NCBI GenBank assembly: GCA_025449115.1
Contig: JAHLKC010000002.1
Location: 248,001-312,000 of the forward strand
Reading direction: 5' to 3'
Length of the DNA: 64,000 nt
Source: Chytridium lagenaria
Taxonomy: Eukaryota > Chytridiomycota > Chytridiomycetes > Chytridiales > Chytridiaceae
The notes under the pieces are model-generated. The model did not search any database. It saw only the letters and a list, made by a program, of their open reading frames with translations, and was not told the origin of the DNA. Shown here piece after piece: positions 57,054-64,000 of the stretch. How positions within the stretch are numbered: the stretch's first letter is position 1; every line of letters begins with the position of its first letter. The position numbers and the translations under genes are program-made.

Positions 57054-57272
57054 GATTCCAAAACTAAGGAATATTTTTTAGGGGGGTATTCAGGCAGTGT
57101 CGCGAATCCTCCGAAACTCTTCCCGTTATACGCCGGAGGCCCAGGTGGTGTTCGACCGTGGCCAATGCCCGTATCCCCACTGTTTGATTAAATAGTATAC
57201 ATATATATAAAAAAAGGCGTGTATATTTTTAAATACAATTTAACAGTCAAGTAAGGGTGTGAGAGTGCAAGA

Positions 57273-58076
57273 TCAATCAAGAACGTAGATACGGGAGGCA
57301 ATGTCTCCAACAATCCAGTTCATACCTGAGAGAAGGTTTTCACCAGACATGGCACTGCAGGATTCAATGTGCCAATGATGGGTTTGGATAGAATCAAGGT
57401 CCAGGGCCTTTTTTGTTAGAATCAAACCGGACAGCGATTTTCACAATTACCTTTGCGATTTGTTCCTTAGTAAGTGCTGACGGCAAATCCTGCTTATTTG
57501 CTAAAATCAACAGCGACGCACCCGCCAACCTCTGCCAAAAACAACAAAAATAAGGTAAGAAAAAAGGGGGGCACGCATTAAAACAACAACTATCGAAGTA
57601 AAACCGTCCACCCTCACCTCCTCTTGCAGCAAATTCGCAAGCTCCTGTTTACAATCTTTCAATCTGTCCGGTCGGTCCGCCGAATCCACCACCCAAACCA
57701 CTCCATCCGTTTGTTCAAAGTAGTTTCTCCAATATGACCGAATCGACTTTTGCCCTCCAACGTCCCAAATGTTCAATTTGAAACTTACAAAAAGGTTAAG
57801 ACGGTTTTCAGCAAGTACGGTATATAAATGAGAAGGGAAAGGGGAGATTTTACCCTTCATGCTCTAATGTTTTGATGTTAAAACCAAGAGTTGGGGAGAT
57901 GGTGTTGACGTCTTCGCCATTGATGCGTTTGAGGATGGTGGTTTTGCCGGCATTGTCCAAGCCTCTGAGAAACGGTTAGGTTGGGATGACATGCACCGTG
58001 AGTGAACTCACAGCATGAGGATTCGGATCTCCTTCTCCTTGCTCTTAATCTTTCTCAGTACTGTCAACAACCCCAT
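57273..58076 (-). CDS. ARL2: ARL2-type small GTPase
   Basis: Regulator of tubulin folding and microtubules (known for the family). Five clean exons: 58,076-58,012, 57,964-57,854, 57,783-57,618, 57,531-57,451 and 57,407-57,273. It starts [20 protein letters not shown] and has [14 protein letters not shown] (P-loop), [14 protein letters not shown] (switch 1), [20 protein letters not shown] (switch 2), [26 protein letters not shown] (NKxD) and [12 protein letters not shown], ending SRIYVLD. Gly2 is present; ARL2 proteins are generally not myristoylated. Introns of 39-80 bp. Length and motifs are complete. Confidence 0.93.
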
Positions 58077-58403
58077 TTACTATTTATTTTGTTACACAAT
58101 ACAAAGCAACATGTACCGAAGGAAGTATCAAAAATATACAATATTTACTAAAAAGTAAGTTAACTTTCGAGCACTTAACATTACAATTATCCTATCTTAT
58201 GTAAAACGAAGAGTAACCTCTTCAGATCAGTCCGTGACAGTAATCTCATTACTCGCCCGTTGAATTGTTAAAGTCCGAATATATCCAAAACACGTATGAT
58301 CAAAGACACTGGATACTAAGCGTGGACGCAATGTCGAATGCTGACTGTGACATGCTTCTGACACGTCAAAAATAATGAAATATATTCAAACTCGAGCTAA
58401 TAT
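58077..58403. other. intergenic region between ARL2 and the AGC kinase gene
   Basis: AT-rich; no gene is seen. It should contain the ARL2 promoter and the kinase 3' flank. Confidence 0.45.
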
Positions 58404-60638
58404 TCACCCAGCGTTCACCCCAGCATTTTCATGAATATGAAACTCAATCTTCTTTGCCCACTCTCCTTCATCACCCTGCAATGCCGATAACTCACGCAAA
58501 GCCCCAACTTCTCCATCCGTCCGGAACTTCCCGTTCCCTAAATTCCATCCCATCTCCCCGCCATTCGGTGCCTCTGTAGGATCTTCAAATTTGGACTTTT
58601 TGAAATCTGTTGGGTAGGAACGGTGGTGCAAGTCCCCCCTCTTCCGCGGTCATCCAAGACGGCACGTACTTGAACCAAGCATGACATCTTAATTCTTGTA
58701 ATCCGCCACGACTTCCCAACCTCTTGTCTGGCTGCCGACAAAGAAGTTTTAATACTAGATCTGAGGCTTGTTCACTGAAGATGGATTTTGGGAGATACAA
58801 TGGCGCGTCTAATATACTCAGAAATGTCTCCGGATCCGCTCTCGCGCCGACAGCCGATCCACTTCCAGGTGCTCGAGCAAATGGTGCTTGACCAGCTTAG
58901 TATAGTGTATTAGCTTGATAGACATGAGAAAAAACAAACTTACCAAGCAGTTCATAAACTAGCGATCCTAAGCCCCACCAGTCGACTGTCTTCCCGTAAT
59001 GGCAGCCTAGGACGACTTCAGGAGCCATATAGATCCCTGTTCCCGCAAAAGCGTTGGATCCGTCCAAAGCTCTTCTTTCTGCGGCGCCAAAGTCGCATAG
59101 CTTGATGTGACCCTCAATGTCGATAAGGACATTATCGGGCTTAAGATCTCGGTATAGAACACCTTTGGAGTGAAGCCAGTCGATGGCGACAGCACATTCA
59201 GCCCTGGTTATGAAATTTGTTAAAAACTAGAATGTAACCAAGAGGCTTACGCGTAAAATCTTGCGGCATTTTCATTGAGGCGCTATATATGTTAAAATCA
59301 AACAAAGAAAAAAGATGTCAAGCAAATTATTAGAACAAATCAGCAGTGTTTTCGAAATATCACACCTTCTCTCTTTCCAGTAGCGCTCGAAGATTGAAAG
59401 GAATAAACTCCATCACTATATACACACACAATTCATCCTGGAAGCTATCCACATATGGAACAATAAAGTGATGGGACAGAGTTCTAAGAATGTTCCGTTC
59501 ATTAAGCACTGCTTCAGGACCGTTCGGAATCTTTACTAAATCGCATTTGTTCATGACTTTTACAGCGTAAGGCCTCCGGTCAGAGGCGTTCGCCGTGTTG
59601 ATGGTCAAAGTGGCGAGCATGATTCTGGCGCAGGATCCTCTACCAACGCAATCCACAAACTCGAAATCACTCCTTTTGTATCCTTTTGACTTGATTGTAT
59701 CGCTTATAGGATTCGACATGGTAATCATGACGTCTGTTGGTGAAGATACAGAAGAGTTCGGAAGCGAAGATATATCCATCCGTGCAAGGGGTCGGCCAGA
59801 ATAAGGATCGAAATCCTTTCGATTAATATTCCGTTGCTCCCCTCGCGAGCCTTTCTTATGTGCACGATCCCATTGGCGTTGCTCTTCCCGCGACACCGGG
59901 GGAAGCTTTGAGGGACCTCGAAGTGGAGCAAAGTATTCACTACTTCCTCCAAGAGCGCTTGACTTTACTCGTATAAAGGAATCAAGGTTTGGAGGATCAG
60001 GCTTCCGCTCGGAGCGAAGGTTGAGGTGACGGGCGGATTGATTTGGCGTTAATCTCATATCTGAAGCTTCGCTTGTTCTTGAGTCTGTCTCTGGTGAATC
60101 TCTTTTCTGATTTTGATCGACTCCTTCCCTCTTTGAAGGCGAGAGAGCTTGTTGACGACGAAAGCTTGCTAGAACTCTCTGTATATGACCTTTTGCCGGA
60201 TTGGGTTAAGCGAGAGAGCGCTGTTGTGCGAGAGTTTATGGCTGGACTTGCCAAGATCCTTATCCAACTGTAGGTTAGACTTCGAGAACCCAGAGGCTTT
60301 GTCTTGTCAAGTTTATAAAGCTCTTCTTCAATAGATGCCCCCTTGCCTAGCTTGTGACGCCGTTTATTTAATAAGCGATTATCTCTTGATAATGTTGGAT
60401 TCCGAAAACTTCCTTCAGCATCTTTCATAAGATCCCTGACACCGTCCTTGATGATTTCTTGCAATGGTTTAACCTTTTCACCTCTTGCAGCTCTCTTTGC
60501 CCACTGCGGCAACTCTGAATGAGGGTCGGTGGCGGTGGCAAACTTAGGCGCAAGAGACACGCTGATGTCCTTAACAGGTGCGCCTTTCAGTCTATGATTG
60601 ACTCTTGGGGTATGGGAAGATGTAGACTGGTCTGTCAT
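58404..60638 (-). CDS. AGC-family serine/threonine kinase
   Basis: The ATG at 60638 opens a long regulatory N-terminus (about 270 residues). The kinase begins at about 59,660: [20 protein letters not shown] (Gly loop), [15 protein letters not shown] (catalytic Lys), [57 protein letters not shown] (catalytic loop), [20 protein letters not shown] (DFG) and [20 protein letters not shown] (APE), then [15 protein letters not shown]. The C-terminal extension has FKYVPSW and [19 protein letters not shown]. It is PKA/S6K-like, but no PH, C2 or cyclic-nucleotide domain is seen. Introns lie near 59,210, 59,280-59,365 and 58,895-58,940. Frame changes lie at about 60,270 and 60,200 (N-terminus) and 58,612 (CCC run). 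Confidence 0.8.
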
Positions 60639-60781
60639 CGGGACCTTGATTCATATCTGTCCTTCTATTATCTTTTTTACGTAAAGAGACATTATGAAAA
60701 GATTTTCAATTAACCCTTGATTTCCATCAATCCGGTAAACCATCGCCGATGCCCGATGACTGCTCGTAGACTTGACGGACG

Positions 60782-61988
60782 TTAATGTTGATTCTTGTTG
60801 TTTTTCATAAAATCTGCAATGGCTTTGTTTTCGGGTTGTTGCGACAAGTCTGACAAATATGATGGCAATGTGTCCTCAAGAATTCGCGGAACACCTTGAC
60901 AGGAAGAAATCCATTAGAAAGTAAAAAAGACGTGAAAATATGATGCTACTTTGCTCACCATGAAAGCAACGCCTTGAAGGTCCTGACATGACTACAATAT
61001 CGCCACTTTGGAGAAGAATAGGAGTTGGAGTATCACTTTCTCGACTTTCAGTACCAAATAAAAATATGCATGAGCTTCCGAAACTGTACGAGAAATATCA
61101 GCTTTTCCATGAAAGCATAATTTATAACATACCTAAACGATACTAAAGGCGCATCTTTGTTAACCTCGCTTCTGTCCTGGTGTGCCGTAAGACTATCCCC
61201 AAGTTGATAGAAGTTAATAATCCCAGCTTCCGGATTAAAGAGCTCCGCGGGATATCTTGTTATCTCCTCTACCCACTTCACAACTTCTATTGAAAGTTCG
61301 GATATTAACGGTGGTATTGGCGCTATTCTCTCCTTGTGGTATTCCTTTGTAAGCCAGTGATATTGCAATCCAAACAGAAGACCACCTCAACTTTTTGATA
61401 CCTTCCGCCAGGCTAACGGGCATGAGATTTGGTGTAGGTGATGTCGGTGGGTCAATCTCAATAGAAGATGATGGATTGTGGGTAGCTGCAGGATCCTCCT
61501 TTTCTGCATAAGCATCACCACCCCCCTCACTTTCGGTTCTGCGTTCCAGTATAAATGGTTGTTTTTTGCCGGCTTTGATATCCTGCAGGCTTTCTTCATA
61601 CACATTCCACAACCCTTTGTCTGGCATAAAGTAATGCGTATCAAGGTTGGTGACATTAGGATGCCGAGACCAATGGCGAAGACATTTTGCAATGATATCG
61701 ACTTGTGCGGATTCCTTGAAGGGATTCGGAATGTAAATGAGGCCAGGATGGTTTCGGAAAATGAAGGCTCGAACGGATTCGCCTGGAGATGACTTGAAGA
61801 GTGGATAGTTGGTGGGGGTAGAGCAATTTCGACAGTCCCGATAGGATTGATGGAGCTAACGATGGTTTGTATGAGTTGATCAGGAAATGGCTTCCGTTTG
61901 AACGATCTTTCTGCTATGCGAAATGGAGTTTGGTTCTTGTATTTTGGATCCGCTGGATCTGGTACTTGTTTTTGTTTTTTCGGCCCAT
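60782..61988 (-). CDS. ALKBH1: ALKBH1-type 2-oxoglutarate/iron dioxygenase
   Basis: AlkB-family demethylase, nucleic-acid substrate. The N-terminal part runs from ATG 61988 (a frame change in the early A-run gives KKQKQVPDPADPKYKNQTPF), then FRNHPGLIYIPNPFKESAQV, CLRHWSRHPNVTNLDTHYFM and LQYHWLTKEYHKERIAPIPP. The core has FNPEAGIINFYQLGDSLTAH followed by QDRSEVNKDAPLVSF (HxD iron ligands H and D). After an intron: SCIFLFGTESRESDTPTPIL, LQSGDIVVMSGPSRRCFHG (third His), then VPRILEDTLPSYLSDL. This matches the eukaryotic ALKBH1 layout, where the enzyme acts on tRNA and DNA. Frame changes at about 61,970 and 61,815. Confidence 0.85.
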
Positions 61989-62258
61989 CTTGCAGTTTAC
62001 AACAGTTTCCAAATGTTACTGCCTAAAATACAAAAAAAACAAAAAAAAACAAAGAAAAACAAGAGTAATTGGGTATTGATATTCACTTTCTCGTATTTAT
62101 AAATTTGCGTGATGTCCTGTGGCTAATTGCTTATTGTTATCACTGATCAACACAAAAAAAAAAACTCAACGAGGTCGATGCAAGGAATTCTTTAGAAAGA
62201 AATTATATTCAGTCCTAACCCTGTTCTTGCTTTCAAGTTTGGCGTATTGCGAACATTC
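61989..62258. other. intergenic region between ALKBH1 and SPR
   Basis: A-rich runs (62,033-62,060; 62,153-62,163); no gene is seen. Confidence 0.4.
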
Positions 62259-63364
62259 TCATTTTCCAACGTGCGTTGGATTTAACACATCATAGTAGTC
62301 AATATGTGCGCCGTTTTCAAAGTTTCCGCTGTCCAATAACTCGACTAAAACACGAGCTGAATCATTCGGATCGACAAGCTTTCCTTCTTCGTGCATAGTA
62401 ACGTACCTGGCACAATATCAGATATAGGCATGGAAAGGAGCGTGAATACTAACAGCGACCTTAGAGGAACGTCTGGCATCTCATCGCGAATATTTTTCTG
62501 CATATCCGTATTTAAAGGACCCGGAGCATAATTAAGCGTCCTTGTTGTCAACATTAAAAAATTAATATTTAAAATAAACCTATAGCAAGATCCTCACCTA
62601 ACCCTTGGCTGTATGGGGCTTTCCAATTCACCGCTAGTAGCAGCTTCTTCCTGCTGAATTAAAAGTTCTTCAACTGCAACATTACGATGAAACATCTCTC
62701 TGGCAGCTTTCCCGCATGAATAAATGCCCCAACAGTCAAAGGGTTCGATTCTGATTTAAAAATAAATAGAGATGTTAGCAGCTGCAGCATAAAATATAAT
62801 ATAATCTTTATGAAATTACGAGAAAAGTACCCACGCAGCAAGAGAGGATATGTTTATAACAGTCACTGAATCGCATGTGCTTCCAAATTTGCTGAGGAAG
62901 CGGCTAGTCATAACCATCGGCGCGACTACATTAACTTCAAACGCTGATCGAATCATTGAAGCTGTGAGATTTCTGGATCTTGTCAACGACCCTAGGGATC
63001 CTGCATTATTGATCAATGTAGCACTTTGATACATCGACGGCTGTTTGACGTATGAACTTAAGATATCTTCACACAAGAAGTCCAGATTCAAAGAGCTGAA
63101 GTCCACGTCAGCTGATTGAAAGTCCAAGCTCTTTCCGTTCATCTACCTTGAAGATTAATGGCTCTACCTCTCTGTCCAAATGCTTGCCTGATGGAGGTCT
63201 TTTGCTAGTCGGATCGTTTCAACTAATCCAGCTGCATTTCGTCCGAGACACAAAATGTCGGTATCATGCTGCCTTACAATATCGGATTTGGCTAAAGCAA
63301 GTACAATAGCTCTTCCGAATCCTTTAGATGCTCCAGTCACAATATATAGGCGGCGTGAGGTCAT
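62259..63364 (-). CDS. SPR: sepiapterin reductase (short-chain dehydrogenase)
   Basis: Reduces 6-pyruvoyl-tetrahydropterin-type pterins with NADPH in tetrahydrobiopterin synthesis. The ATG at 63364 opens MTSRRLYIVTGASKGFGRAI (TGxxxGxG cofactor loop), CLGRNAAGLVETI, then SATLINNAGSLGSLTRSRNL (the SPR-specific NNAGSLG), INISSLAAW (catalytic Ser) and, after an intron (about 62,751-62,826), IEPFDCWGIYSCGKAAREMF (YxxxK). Next come RTLNYAPGPLNTDMQKNIRD and EEGKLVDPNDSARVLVELLD with ENGAHIDYYDVLNPTHVGK at the end. The NYAPGPLxTDM and GAHxDYYD phrases are characteristic. The part near 63,150 has an unclear joint, with a short intron or frame change. Confidence 0.9.
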
Positions 63365-63482
63365 GCTTTATTGTTATGTTATATATATACTAAGGGGGAA
63401 GGATTTTCTCAATCTGACAATATGTTAGGATGATGGGCGTTTTCCTTCTTCGGCATCCAACACATCGTCAGAGTCTGCCTCT

Positions 63483-64000
63483 TCAAAGAAGCTTTAAGTC
63501 GGTAGACTCATTTAGCTTATTGGCTTCTGATCCGTTTCCTGCGTCTTCTTCGTCTATAGACTCGTTATTACTAAGTTGTGATGTAGGCTGGTTGTAAGTT
63601 TGCCTCTTCGTAAATCCAATGGGCAAAGATTTGTGTCCCTTCTTCTTTTGTTCAGAAGGAGTGTCCCGTGAGTGTCCCGACTTGATGTCAATAGCGCTGC
63701 TTGAAGTTGGGAGCTTGTTGGGCATTAGAAATGCAGGATTTGCGATGCTCTGCTTTCTGTTTTTATAAGGCACAGCAACACCTCCAGCCGAAGGAGGGTT
63801 TGAGTCAAACTCCGAAGGGTTCATGCGCATGGGTGCTTCTGTCCCAATTCCGAATTCTTCTTCGAGATCGTTCATGCTGGTCGCTTTTCTTGACTTCCGG
63901 GCAGAGACAGCTTGCGTATATCTGTTCCGAGTCGCGTTGATGACAAGTTCCTTGTCTTCAGGGTAGGCTTCAAATGCAGATTGAAGGTCATTTTTGAACA
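63483..64000 (-). CDS. C-terminal part of an unrecognised protein, cut by the window end
   Basis: An open frame enters from beyond 64,000 (FKNDLQSAFEAYPEDKELVI, NATRNRYTQAVSARKSRKAT) and continues MNDLEEEFGIGTEAPMRMNP to a Ser/Asn/Glu-rich end (LSNNESIDEEDAGNGSEANK, TDLKLL). It is polar and probably disordered. The family cannot be told from this part. Confidence 0.6.
   Translation of the reverse strand, partial: FKNDLQSAFEAYPEDKELVINATRNRYTQAVSARKSRKATSMNDLEEEFGIGTEAPMRMNPSEFDSNPPSAGGVAVPYKNRKQSIANPAFLMPNKLPTSSSAIDIKSGHSRDTPSEQKKKGHKSLPIGFTKRQTYNQPTSQLSNNESIDEEDAGNGSEANKLNESTDLKLL

Noticed and set aside
1..64000. Programmed frameshifting as an organism-wide feature
   Set aside because: Frame changes occur at varied sequences, go in both directions, and cluster at short homopolymers; there is no common slippery motif, and ARL2 and SPR need none or almost none.
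1..64000. tRNA or rRNA genes
   Set aside because: I looked for T-loop-like text (GGTTCGAATCC type) with matching arms and saw no convincing gene; a covariance-model scan would be needed to exclude them.

Overview
The window is a piece of a fungal nuclear genome. Genes are on both strands and are split by short GT-AG introns, mostly 38-90 bp. The recognisable families are fungal or general eukaryotic: a Yck-type casein kinase 1, an HMT1/ATM1-type ABC half-transporter, a DUF4246 protein, an OPT transporter remnant, F-box proteins, ARL2, ALKBH1, a sepiapterin reductase and a formin N-terminus. The mix, with a sepiapterin reductase and a 4-helix/pseudokinase/Sel1 protein, would suit an early-diverging fungus (chytrid or zygomycete grade), but I cannot place it more precisely from sequence alone.

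Layout. (1) 1-14.7 kb is an accessory, mobile-looking block. It holds a Helitron-type Rep-helicase gene (minus strand, about 2.5-9.0 kb) and two copies of an unrecognised spliced gene ('A', at 0.16-1.74 and 10.16-11.76 kb). It also holds an unrecognised divergent partner ('B', 11.93-13.62 kb, with a remnant near 2.1 kb). About 20 copies of a near-palindrome CTCCCGTNACGGGAG are scattered here, nearly all inside introns of these genes or just outside them. (2) 14.9-31 kb holds fast-evolving genes: a WD40-like gene tail, an MLKL-like protein, a degenerate DUF4246 protein, F-box/ankyrin-like genes and their fragments. A 0.56-kb duplicated gene tail here abuts a truncated oligopeptide transporter. 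(3) 31.9-34.3 kb is casein kinase 1. (4) 34,907-40,195 is a complete 5.29-kb DNA transposon with 26-bp perfect terminal inverted repeats and TA target duplications. It carries a DDE transposase, an Ulp1-type cysteine protease and a small Cys-rich gene. (5) 40.7-64 kb is ordinary core sequence: ABC transporter, formin-like N-terminal protein, membrane and low-complexity proteins, a lysine methyltransferase, a -CC terminal protein, ARL2, an AGC kinase, ALKBH1 and sepiapterin reductase, then a gene cut by the window end.

Reading frames. Many genes, including conserved ones, need single-base frame changes to stay open, often at short homopolymers. ARL2, sepiapterin reductase, the small transposon gene and gene B's last exon read cleanly. 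Uncorrected long-read indels are as likely as real decay, so 'broken' calls in this window should be read with that caution. Gene coordinates run from the chosen start codon to the stop and include introns.
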